Of a stretch of DNA of 6,410 bases, positions 1 to 5,165 are shown piece by piece. Every line of letters starts with the position of its first letter. Position 1 is the first letter of the stretch. The position numbers and the translations under genes were made by a program. This stretch comes from Anaerotignum sp. (GTDB taxonomy: Bacteria > Bacillota > Clostridia > Lachnospirales > Anaerotignaceae). Under the pieces are notes generated by a model. The model did not search any database. It was not told the DNA's origin and was given only the letters and a program-made list of their open reading frames with translations. Location: NCBI GenBank assembly GCA_017560955.1, contig JAFZDV010000003.1, positions 1 to 6,410 on the forward strand, read 5' to 3'.

Positions 1-249
1 AAACGGCATTCCCTTCAAACAGCAGCCCCGCCATGGCCAGTCCTTTTTCATTCATAGCATCAAAATAAAGGGGATAGCCCTCCTGCACCAGAGCCGTCCC
101 AAGGATCGCATGATGTTTCCGCATCACTTTCCCTTCCGGAAAACAAAAAGATGATCCTGTGAGGTCAGCACCACTTCCTCCCCAAAGGAATGATCATAAT
201 CCAGATTTCTGCCAAAATATCGATTCTGAAAAGTCACCGCTGTACACAT
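1..249 (-). pseudogene. Choloylglycine hydrolase / penicillin V acylase family gene, frameshifted, 5' part only
   Basis: The start at 249 reads MCTAVTFQNRYFGRNLDYDH, the N-terminal signature of Ntn-type choloylglycine hydrolases (bile salt hydrolase and penicillin V acylase). Cys2 becomes the N-terminal nucleophile after Met removal; Arg14 and Asp17 sit in the conserved GRNLD block. The frame stops at TGA (126-124) after 41 codons, ending FVFRKGK. From the overlapping ATG at 124 another frame continues MRKHHAILGTALVQEGYPL, then FDAMNEKGLAMAG, which is the next block of the same family. Adding one base at the junction restores continuous homology of the usual spacing, so I read this as a 1-nt deletion. 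The start is supported by AGGAGG 8 nt upstream, although that SD lies in a terminator-like hairpin. Bile salt hydrolase and penicillin V acylase cannot be told apart from this fragment. The gene runs off the window edge. A sequencing error, or TGATG stop-restart coupling, remains possible. Confidence 0.82.
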
Positions 250-250
250 G

Positions 251-289
251 AAAAAAACCTCCTTTCGGGTTATCTTTCCCAAAAGGAGG
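251..289 (-). terminator. Intrinsic-terminator-like hairpin whose 3' arm is the hydrolase SD
   Basis: Read on the minus strand, CCTCCTTT (289-282), one mismatch and GGG (280-278) pair across an 8-nt loop with CCC (269-267) and AAAGGAGG (265-258), followed at once by seven T (257-251). It lies 9 nt after the stop codon of the stalk/DUF3298 gene, where a terminator for that gene would be expected. The AAAGGAGG arm is also the only SD in front of the hydrolase ATG at 249. One structure can therefore end transcription or hide the ribosome site of the next gene. Confidence 0.75.
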
Positions 290-298
290 CATTTTTAC

Positions 299-1378
299 TT
301 AAAACATATATGCAATTTCAAAGGACACTGCGCCTGTTTCAGGAGGGGCAATGATGCCGGGAGACAGATAAAAGACAATACCGTCCTCTGTCAGATAGAA
401 ATCCACTTTATCCAGATTTTTTTCCAGTTTCTTTTCAGCATTACTGTAGAACTCATCAGGTTCCGCATCGATCAGAGCCATAAAGGATGCCAGCCACAGG
501 TATTCCAGATCCTCACGGGAATCAGTTACCAGATCATCCAGATCTACTTCCTTGCCAGTCTTCATATCATAGGTATGAGAGAAATACTGCACTGCCTCTT
601 CCTCCCCATCATGGAAGGAAACTGCCGCCAGGAAAGATGCATAATTCCCCTGTTCTCTCATCAGTGTATAACTGCCCATGTAGTAATAAGGCTGGAAAGA
701 ATCGGGGTTGGTTTTATAATCCGCCAGTGCTTTCTGCTGATATGCCTGCAGGAAAGCCTGACCCTGACCATAGGTTTCATTGGCCATAGCACCATTGATG
801 GCTGCTTTGCCGCTGCCTGTTGTCACTTCATCACATCTCAGTTCGATATTCAGCACCACTGTACCGTCGGGAGCTGTCGCCTTGGAGGCATAGCCGCCGC
901 TGACAGGGGTACCCTGTTCTTCATAAGCAGGAGGTGTGTCGGGTTTTACCACAGGGGTTTTCCCTGCAGAAGTGATATCCACCACATAATCGATACCATC
1001 CCAAGCCACATCACAGCCAAAACTTTCCGCAACGGCACGCAGAGGCACCAGTGTACGGTCATTGATGATCTGAGCAGGAACGGGCATGGTATAAGTCAGC
1101 TGTCCATTTTTAAACAGAGCTGTTTTACCAATCTGAAAAAGGATAACATCCTTGCCGCTGACTGCAGTGACACTCTGTGTGGGTTCATCCCAGTAAACTT
1201 CCGCATCCAGCGCCTCAAAAATACGGCGCATAGGTACCAGCGTACGGTCATTCTGAATCACAGGCTGCTGATCGAAATTCACCTGCACCCGATCTACAAA
1301 AACTGTGATCGGGGGGTGAGCATAGGCTGTTGTGCAGAGCATCAGCACTGCCACAAGCCCGATAATCAATCTTTTCAT
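299..1378 (-). CDS. Secreted stalk-domain (copper amine oxidase N-like) protein with DUF3298/RsiV-type C-terminal domain
   Basis: 359 residues. Residues 1-20 form a signal peptide with a hydrophobic core and AYA before a likely cleavage site, so the product acts outside the membrane. Residues ~23-136 hold two stalk repeats (copper amine oxidase N-like family), each marked by NDRTLVP (43-49 and 106-112); such domains are thought to associate with the cell surface. A proline-rich linker (~137-170) leads to ~175-357, which resembles DUF3298, the extracellular domain also found in the anti-sigma factor RsiV; see MKTGKEVDLDDLV (272-284) and FYLTEDGIVFYLSPGIIAPP (327-346). There is no membrane anchor or cytoplasmic anti-sigma domain, so it is not a complete RsiV. 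The start has GGTGAT (1387-1382) as SD, complementary to the 16S tail. It begins 15 nt after the C_GCAxxG_C_C gene and is probably co-transcribed with it. Ligand and precise role are unknown. Confidence 0.88.
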   Translation of the reverse strand: MKRLIIGLVAVLMLCTTAYAHPPITVFVDRVQVNFDQQPVIQNDRTLVPMRRIFEALDAEVYWDEPTQSVTAVSGKDVILFQIGKTALFKNGQLTYTMPVPAQIINDRTLVPLRAVAESFGCDVAWDGIDYVVDITSAGKTPVVKPDTPPAYEEQGTPVSGGYASKATAPDGTVVLNIELRCDEVTTGSGKAAINGAMANETYGQGQAFLQAYQQKALADYKTNPDSFQPYYYMGSYTLMREQGNYASFLAAVSFHDGEEEAVQYFSHTYDMKTGKEVDLDDLVTDSREDLEYLWLASFMALIDAEPDEFYSNAEKKLEKNLDKVDFYLTEDGIVFYLSPGIIAPPETGAVSFEIAYMF

Positions 1379-1393
1379 AACATCACCAAGCCA

Positions 1394-1882
1394 TCATTTG
1401 TTTTTCAGATATTCTTCTGCGTGTTTTGCTGCCATGCCTGCACATTCTGTGATCATAGCCATGCAGTTTTTCTTTCTTGCTTTACCTTCCCATTCACCAT
1501 GGGGATTAGACAGTTCGGAACAGATCAGTGTGCCGTATTTTTCTTCCATTTCACGCACCATTGCACCAACAACGGGATAAATACCCTGCTGCAGTTCCTG
1601 TACGCGTTCTGCCATTGTTTCTTTTGCCATGGGGTTTTCTCTGCCTACCATTGCACTCAGTGCCATAACTGCACCTGTGATGGCACCGCATGTATTTTTT
1701 GTGTGACCCATACCGCCGCCAAAACCTGTTGCCAGTTTTACAACTTCTTTGGGCATGCCTGTTTCAAAGTTGTTCAGGAATGCTGTCATGACGCATTCGG
1801 AACAGTTCAGACCGTTTCTGAAACAATCTTTTGCTTCCGCTTCTACTTTTTCTACTAATGTCAGTTCTTTATTTTCTTCCAT
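1394..1882 (-). CDS. C_GCAxxG_C_C family redox protein
   Basis: 162 residues, the normal length for this family of small cysteine-rich proteins (C_GCAxxG_C_C), thought to be redox-active but poorly characterised. Cysteines are at 20, 27, 30, 65, 121, 140 and 147. The glycine-rich segment GFGGGMG (53-59) precedes the family motif, here TCGAITG (64-70), with two further C-terminal cysteines spaced as in the family. There is no signal peptide, so it should be cytoplasmic. The start is supported by AAGGAG 9 nt upstream. It is the first gene of a probable operon with the stalk/DUF3298 gene and perhaps the hydrolase. A 36-bp dyad overlaps the likely promoter just upstream. Membership in the family is clear; bound metal or cofactor cannot be read from sequence. 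Confidence 0.9.
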   Translation of the reverse strand: MEENKELTLVEKVEAEAKDCFRNGLNCSECVMTAFLNNFETGMPKEVVKLATGFGGGMGHTKNTCGAITGAVMALSAMVGRENPMAKETMAERVQELQQGIYPVVGAMVREMEEKYGTLICSELSNPHGEWEGKARKKNCMAMITECAGMAAKHAEEYLKNK

Positions 1883-1904
1883 GGTTATATTCTCCTTCCA
1901 TTGG

Positions 1905-1940
1905 GGTAATTCGATAAATTTCTACATTTATCATATTACC
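1905..1940. promoter_or_regulatory. 36-bp interrupted palindrome (operator or 5'-UTR hairpin) before the redox operon
   Basis: GGTAAT (1905-1910) pairs with ATTACC (1935-1940), and GATAAAT (1913-1919) with ATTTATC (1926-1932), separated by a 2x2 mismatch and a 6-nt spacer: 13 exact pairs in 36 bp. On the minus strand it contains TATGAT (1935-1930), a possible -10 box; no good -35 is visible 17 bp upstream. It ends 7 bp before the SD of the C_GCAxxG_C_C gene. Placement fits a repressor site over the promoter, or a hairpin in the leader. Confidence 0.6.
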
Positions 1941-1996
1941 ACAAAGGCATAAAAAAAGAAACCCACTATCATTCACCAATACCGCAGAAAGGTTCG

Positions 1997-2145
1997 GAAA
2001 ACAAAGGGTTTTCTGAGTGGAATCCGCAGGACGGGCTTTGCTCGTCCGAGGAAAACAGGGTGTCGCCTGCAAAGCAGGCTCACATCTGTTTGACTTCTGT
2101 CATTCAACTTAAAATCCTGATTTTAAGTTAGGCGCGTCTCGCGCC
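1997..2145. repeat. Chain of five short hairpins between terminator and redox operon
   Basis: The 343-nt gap 1883-2225 has no credible gene. It contains consecutive inverted repeats: GAAAAC/GTTTTC (1997-2002 with 2008-2013); GGACGGGC-TTT-GCTCGTCC (2029-2047, one G-T wobble); GCCTGC-AAA-GCAGGC (2065-2079); AACTTAAAAT-CCTG-ATTTTAAGTT (2106-2129, ten exact pairs); GGCGCG-TCT-CGCGCC (2131-2145). Three of them have triloops. The aminotransferase terminator follows directly. An open frame across 1869-2072 has no family resemblance and is not called. Confidence 0.6.
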
Positions 2146-2150
2146 AAAAG

Positions 2151-2181
2151 AAAAAGGCACTCCTTACGGAGTGCCCTTTTT
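2151..2181. terminator. Bidirectional intrinsic terminator after the aminotransferase gene
   Basis: GGCACTCC (2156-2163) and GGAGTGCC (2168-2175) form a perfect 8-bp stem with loop TTAC. A5 on the left (T5 on the minus strand) and T5 on the right give a U-tract in either direction. It lies about 50 nt past the aminotransferase stop. Confidence 0.9.
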
Positions 2182-2225
2182 GTGAGCTTAAAGTCAATGC
2201 TTAACTCAATTTATGTAAAATTGAA

Positions 2226-3425
2226 TTATTTACCGCCCTGTGCTTTGTAAGCTTCGATACCTTTAGCCAGGATTTCGATAGCTCTCTTCATGTCGTCAGC
2301 GTTCAGGCAGTATGCGATACGCAGTTCGTTTTTGCCCAGGCCTTCTGTAGCGTAGAAACCTTCAGCGGGAGCGAACATTGTTGTTTCGTTGTTGTCTCTG
2401 AATTTTGTCAGCATGAATACCAGCAGATCTTCTGTGGATTCTACGGGCATTTTAGCTGTGATGTAGAATGCACCACCGGGGCATTCGCAAACAACGCCGG
2501 GGATAGCTTTCAGAGCTTCGTAGGAAACGTTTCTTCTGTTTTCGTATTCAGCTTTTACATCGTTGAAGAAGTCAGCAGGCAGTTTGTACATAGCTTCTGC
2601 ACCAACCATGTCCAGTGTGGGAACACACAGACGGCCCATAGCGATTTTGAATACTTCTGCCATGAATTCTTTGTTTTTGCAAACCATGCAACCGATACGA
2701 GCGCCGCAAGCGGAGAATCTCTTGGAAACGGAGTCGATGATGATTACTCTGTCTTCAACGTCAGCCAGCTGACCGAAGGATGTCATTTCTCTGCCGTCGT
2801 AAGCGAATTCTCTGTAAACTTCGTCAGCCAGGATCCACAGATCGTGTTCTTTAGCGAAGTCAGCGATTACTCTCATGTCTTCTCTGGACAGGATGCAACC
2901 TGTGGGGTTACCAGGGTTAACGATGGAGATCATTTTTGTTTTGTCTGTTACTGCAGCTTCCAGTCTTTCTTTGATAGCGTATTTGTAACCTTCTTCAGCG
3001 TATGTTGTGATGGGTTTGATAACGCCGTCAGCAGCCTGGATGAATGTCAGGTAGTTTGTGTAGTAAGGTTCGGGAACGATGATTTCGTCGCCGGGGTTGA
3101 TGCAGGACAGGAATACCAGTGTCAGAGCTTCGGAACCACCGGAAGTAACCAGTACGTCGTTTCTTTCCAGGTTCATGTCAAATCTCTTGAAGTATTCTAC
3201 GATAGCATCCTGCAGTTCGGGCAGACCCCAAGAACCAGCGTAAGCCAGTACTTTCTGGTCGAAACCTTTAACTGCTTCCCAGAATACGGAAGGTGTTTCG
3301 ATATCGGGCTGACCGATGTTCAGGTGGTAGATTTTTACGCCTTCAGCTTTAGCAGCGTCAGCAACGCCGTTAAATTTTCTGATGGGGGAGTTCTGCATTG
3401 CTTTAACTCTGTCGGAAATTCTCAT
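2226..3425 (-). CDS. Pyridoxal-phosphate-dependent aminotransferase, class I/II (aspartate aminotransferase-like)
   Basis: 399 residues from the ATG at 3425, typical for fold-type I aminotransferases, which move an amino group between an amino acid and a 2-oxo acid in the cytoplasm. Landmarks, numbered from this ATG: the N-terminal NIGQPDIETP block (~36-45), TSGGSEAL (94-101), the NPGNPTG motif with cofactor-contacting Asn173, DEVY with Asp201 and Tyr204, SVSKRFSACGARIG with the Schiff-base Lys235, and LRIAYC with Arg369, expected to bind the substrate carboxylate. A frame three codons longer opens with GTG at 3434, but GTG sits only 2 nt from AGGAG (3440-3436), while the ATG is at a workable 10-11 nt; I prefer the ATG. 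It has its own promoter (3594-3621), a leader of about 160 nt and its own terminator. Amino-acid specificity cannot be fixed from sequence alone. Confidence 0.94.
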   Translation of the reverse strand: MRISDRVKAMQNSPIRKFNGVADAAKAEGVKIYHLNIGQPDIETPSVFWEAVKGFDQKVLAYAGSWGLPELQDAIVEYFKRFDMNLERNDVLVTSGGSEALTLVFLSCINPGDEIIVPEPYYTNYLTFIQAADGVIKPITTYAEEGYKYAIKERLEAAVTDKTKMISIVNPGNPTGCILSREDMRVIADFAKEHDLWILADEVYREFAYDGREMTSFGQLADVEDRVIIIDSVSKRFSACGARIGCMVCKNKEFMAEVFKIAMGRLCVPTLDMVGAEAMYKLPADFFNDVKAEYENRRNVSYEALKAIPGVVCECPGGAFYITAKMPVESTEDLLVFMLTKFRDNNETTMFAPAEGFYATEGLGKNELRIAYCLNADDMKRAIEILAKGIEAYKAQGGK

Positions 3426-3474
3426 TGTTTTCACTTCTCCTTTTAATTTAAAAAATGTGATTTAAGAATTTGAT

Positions 3475-3583
3475 TCGGAGGGGAGCCTTTTCCGTTTTTT
3501 CACTGCTGATATGTACGCTACGTCTGAAAAATATTTCAGTGCATATCCTTTAGCACAATGAAAACGGGAAAATCCGCATCCGA
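3475..3583 (-). other. Potentially structured mRNA leader of the aminotransferase gene
   Basis: In minus-strand RNA, TCGGA (3583-3579) can pair with TCCGA (3479-3475), GGA (3575-3573) with TCC (3484-3482), TTTTCC (3572-3567) with GGAAAA (3493-3488), and GTTTT (3565-3561) with AAAAC (3498-3494). This closes a long stem around smaller hairpins such as CTGAAA-TATT-TTTCAG (3539-3524). No known riboswitch or T-box core is recognised, and part of the pairing is A/T-rich, so chance folding is not excluded. Confidence 0.35.
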
Positions 3584-3593
3584 GTACATTCTT

Positions 3594-3621
3594 AGTATAC
3601 CACCTTTCCTCAAAAAGGCAA
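3594..3621 (-). promoter_or_regulatory. Sigma-A promoter of the aminotransferase gene
   Basis: Minus strand: -35 TTGCCT (3621-3616), 16-bp spacer, -10 TATACT (3599-3594, five of six consensus bases). Transcription should begin near 3588, leaving an untranslated leader of about 160 nt before the ATG at 3425. Confidence 0.6.
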
Positions 3622-3898
3622 GGGGTACTGTGAAATTTTCTACAATCTCCCGTATTTTTGTATAGTTTTTCAGACAGTTTTGCTTTTTTCAGAATAAATT
3701 GCCAAATAAATTTTTCCCGAAAAATCAGAAAAAGACTAAAAAATAGTTCATTTCCCACTTCTGTGACAGATTGATTTATTTTTTTCCATACAAAAATAAA
3801 AAATTAACAACTTTCCTCGCTTTTCCCCTCCTTTCCTTTGTTCCCTTCTTACAGCGCAAACAGAAAATTTTTTCAGTCTATTTTGGATAAAAAGAAAA
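3622..3898. other. AT-rich intergenic stretch, no gene seen
   Basis: Between the aminotransferase promoter and the lysis-cassette terminator the sequence is very A/T-rich with many A and T tracts. Short open frames here (minus 3462-3758, 3748-3987) have compositionally biased products, no good SD and no family resemblance. I see no RNA gene, repeat or clear promoter. Confidence 0.6.
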
Positions 3899-3930
3899 TA
3901 AAAAAGAGCCCTGTCAAACAACAGAACCCT
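3899..3930 (-). terminator. Intrinsic terminator overlapping the end of the endolysin gene
   Basis: On the minus strand AGGGTTCTGT (3930-3921) pairs with ACAGGGCTCT (3914-3905) using three G-U wobbles, followed by a T-tract (3904-3900). The stop codon TGA (3916-3914) lies at the loop/3' arm, so the 5' arm is coding sequence. The wobbles become mismatches on the plus strand, so it should work only in the minus direction. Confidence 0.7.
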
Positions 3931-4528
3931 TTTTGTCCGCCAGAACAGGAACTTTCCCCCGATTGCCAACAGAAAGTCCCAGAACATCGGCGATATCTCT
4001 CGTTTTCAGATAAGTCACGCCATCTTTTCGGATCATTTCCACCATATATTCCTTTTCATTATAAATGATGTTTTCCTTCGTTACCATTTCACCCTCCTGA
4101 TAGTCGATATCCTTCAGCAGGAACCAATGGGTAAAAGGGCTTCCCTTCACAGGGGCAATACGAACACCAACCTTGCTGCCATCCGCCGCAATATATTTCC
4201 CATCCCCCAAGTAAATGCCAATGTGCCCTTTACACCAGAGAGCCGCCCCCAGAGGCGCATCCGTCAGCATGGAAACAGGAAATATCGCCGCCGCTGTGTC
4301 ATGATAGCCTTGTGAATTACGATGGATGCCAGTCGCCCAGCTGATCAGGCCGCTGCAGTCCACACAGACCTGCCCGATCTTCTGCCTGTCGCTGTCCCAT
4401 ACCAGTTCCCCGAATAAGATTTTCAGCTGTTCATATTTTTTCTCCGTCAGCACATCCCCCTTCATGCCATAGACATAGGGTGTGCCCAGTTTGCTTTTTG
4501 CAAAAAGCACCAGTTCCTTATTGGTCAT
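3914..4528 (-). CDS. Phage-type endolysin: NlpC/P60 domain plus C-terminal stalk-like domain
   Basis: 204 residues. Residues 1-~140 form an NlpC/P60 cysteine peptidase, which cuts peptide stems in peptidoglycan. It begins with the family's TPYVYG (16-21); the nucleophile is Cys58 in VDCSGLISW and the histidine is His102 in GHIGIYLGDGKY. Residues ~152-197 (EYMVEMIRKDGVTYLKTRDI and the following ADVLGLSVG) resemble a short stalk/copper-amine-oxidase-N-like module seen at the C-terminus of Clostridial phage lysins, probably for wall binding. There is no signal peptide, so release needs a holin, and a holin-like gene lies immediately upstream: its TGA overlaps this ATG as ATGA (4525-4528), implying coupled translation. 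A purine-rich SD (AAGGGGGAGAGG) lies in the holin tail. A housekeeping cytoplasmic peptidase is less likely given the neighbours. Confidence 0.88.
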   Translation of the reverse strand: MTNKELVLFAKSKLGTPYVYGMKGDVLTEKKYEQLKILFGELVWDSDRQKIGQVCVDCSGLISWATGIHRNSQGYHDTAAAIFPVSMLTDAPLGAALWCKGHIGIYLGDGKYIAADGSKVGVRIAPVKGSPFTHWFLLKDIDYQEGEMVTKENIIYNEKEYMVEMIRKDGVTYLKTRDIADVLGLSVGNRGKVPVLADKKGSVV

Positions 4529-4725
4529 TCCTCTCCCCCTTTCTGCCGTTCCATTTCACTTTTCTGATATTGTGTGCCGAAATAAAAGGCGATCACCACA
4601 GAAAAAATATTCAGAAATTGTTCGCCGCTGATACGGTCATACAGAGATAAGACCGAAAAAACCATCGTCAGGATGATAGTCACGATGCTTTTCACCGTCA
4701 GCAGACTCCATAGATTTTTATACAT
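4525..4725 (-). CDS. Small holin-like membrane protein of a lysis cassette
   Basis: 66 residues with two predicted membrane segments (~12-29 and ~36-50) separated by a short polar turn (YDRISGEQ) and a charged tail (QKSEMERQKGGEE). This is the shape of small class II holins, and the sequence resembles short membrane proteins found next to lysins in Clostridial prophages. The start has AAGGAGG 7 nt upstream (4739-4733). The end overlaps the endolysin start by 4 nt. Position, topology and size support a pore that lets the signal-less endolysin reach the wall; the exact holin family is not certain. Confidence 0.75.
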   Translation of the reverse strand: MYKNLWSLLTVKSIVTIILTMVFSVLSLYDRISGEQFLNIFSVVIAFYFGTQYQKSEMERQKGGEE

Positions 4726-4756
4726 TTCATCTCCTCCTTCCTTTTATAATGCCTTT

Positions 4757-4782
4757 AGTGGTTTCGCATCTGCGAAACTGCT
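4757..4782. repeat. Strong hairpin between the XhlA-like and holin genes
   Basis: AGTGGTTTCGCA (4757-4768) and TGCGAAACTGCT (4771-4782) are inverted repeats: eight exact inner pairs (GTTTCGCA/TGCGAAAC) plus an extension containing two G-T wobbles. It occupies nearly half of the 61-nt spacer. There is no adjoining T-tract in either direction, so it is not an ordinary terminator; it may set mRNA stability or relative expression. Confidence 0.6.
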
Positions 4783-4786
4783 ACCG

Positions 4787-5056
4787 CTAATCATGAGCTG
4801 TCTGGTTCAGATGTTTTTCCAGCCGCTGATAGGCATCACTGACATTGCCGTTTGCCCCTAACTGTTCCAGCCCGTCCAATGTTGCCAGCAGTCCATAACA
4901 AATGATGCATTGTTCTTTTTTGATGTTTTCGATCTCCGCCTCCTGCTGGTTCTGCCGCTCCACCCAGCAAAAACTGCGGTAGAAAAAAGCACCGAGTGTA
5001 CCCAATGCCCCCAGAACTGCCGCCAGACGGATGATTAATTCCCCATCTACAAACAT
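4787..5056 (-). CDS. XhlA-like / phage lysis-accessory membrane protein
   Basis: 89 residues from the ATG at 5056, chosen because AAGGAGGTGA (5070-5061) is ideally placed; a frame extended to 5101 has no SD. One hydrophobic segment (~7-27, LIIRLAAVLGALGTLGAFF) is followed by a charged, coiled-coil-prone stretch (RQNQQEAEIENIKKEQ, 34-49), then a helical tail ending KHLNQTAHD. This layout and tail match small proteins encoded beside phage lysins in Clostridia, often left hypothetical or misnamed as permeases, and recall the XhlA haemolysin/holin-helper family. It is the first gene of the lysis cassette. Its membrane-attached helper role is inferred from shape and neighbours. No convincing promoter was found in the short gap upstream. 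Confidence 0.7.
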   Translation of the reverse strand: MFVDGELIIRLAAVLGALGTLGAFFYRSFCWVERQNQQEAEIENIKKEQCIICYGLLATLDGLEQLGANGNVSDAYQRLEKHLNQTAHD

Positions 5057-5123
5057 TTCCTCACCTCCTTCGGCTCCATCATACAAAAAATGAAATCTCA
5101 CGGAGTATCAACTTTGCGGAAAT

Positions 5124-5155
5124 AAAAAAGAGCACCTTCTTTCGAAGAATGCTCT
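5124..5155 (-). terminator. Intrinsic terminator after the 77-residue gene
   Basis: Minus strand: AGAGCATTCTTC (5155-5144) pairs with GAAGGTGCTCT (5139-5129) across a GAAA loop, with two G-U wobbles and one bulge, followed by T-tract 5129-5124. It separates the small-protein gene from the lysis cassette. Confidence 0.82.
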
Positions 5156-5165
5156 CGTTTTTATC

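Noticed and set aside
248..1858. 536-residue plus-strand open frame
   Set aside because: It lies antisense to two clear family genes, the product has runs of His, Cys and Phe with no domain, and it has no SD of its own in proper context.
1869..2072. 67-residue minus frame crossing the dyad and hairpin chain
   Set aside because: No SD or family match, and it overlaps the start of the C_GCAxxG_C_C gene in another frame.
2844..3446. 200-residue plus-strand open frame opposite the aminotransferase
   Set aside because: It is an antisense shadow of a strongly codon-biased gene; the serine/valine/phenylalanine-rich product has no recognisable domain.
3590..3612. T-box-like AAAGGTGGTA in the aminotransferase upstream region
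   Set aside because: It overlaps the -10 region of a good promoter, lacks the rest of the T-box (ACCGCG) and has no terminator/antiterminator downstream.
3462..3987. Two minus frames in the AT-rich gap (98 and 79 residues)
   Set aside because: Their composition reflects AT-rich DNA, they overlap the promoter/leader and the endolysin end, and they lack ribosome sites.
5057..5101. N-terminal extension of the XhlA-like protein to 5101
   Set aside because: There is no SD before 5101, whereas AAGGAGGTGA is ideally placed for the ATG at 5056.
5057..5123. Promoter for the lysis cassette (TTGATA and TATGAT)
   Set aside because: The two boxes are 22 bp apart, and the -10 candidate would place the start at the SD, so neither is convincing.
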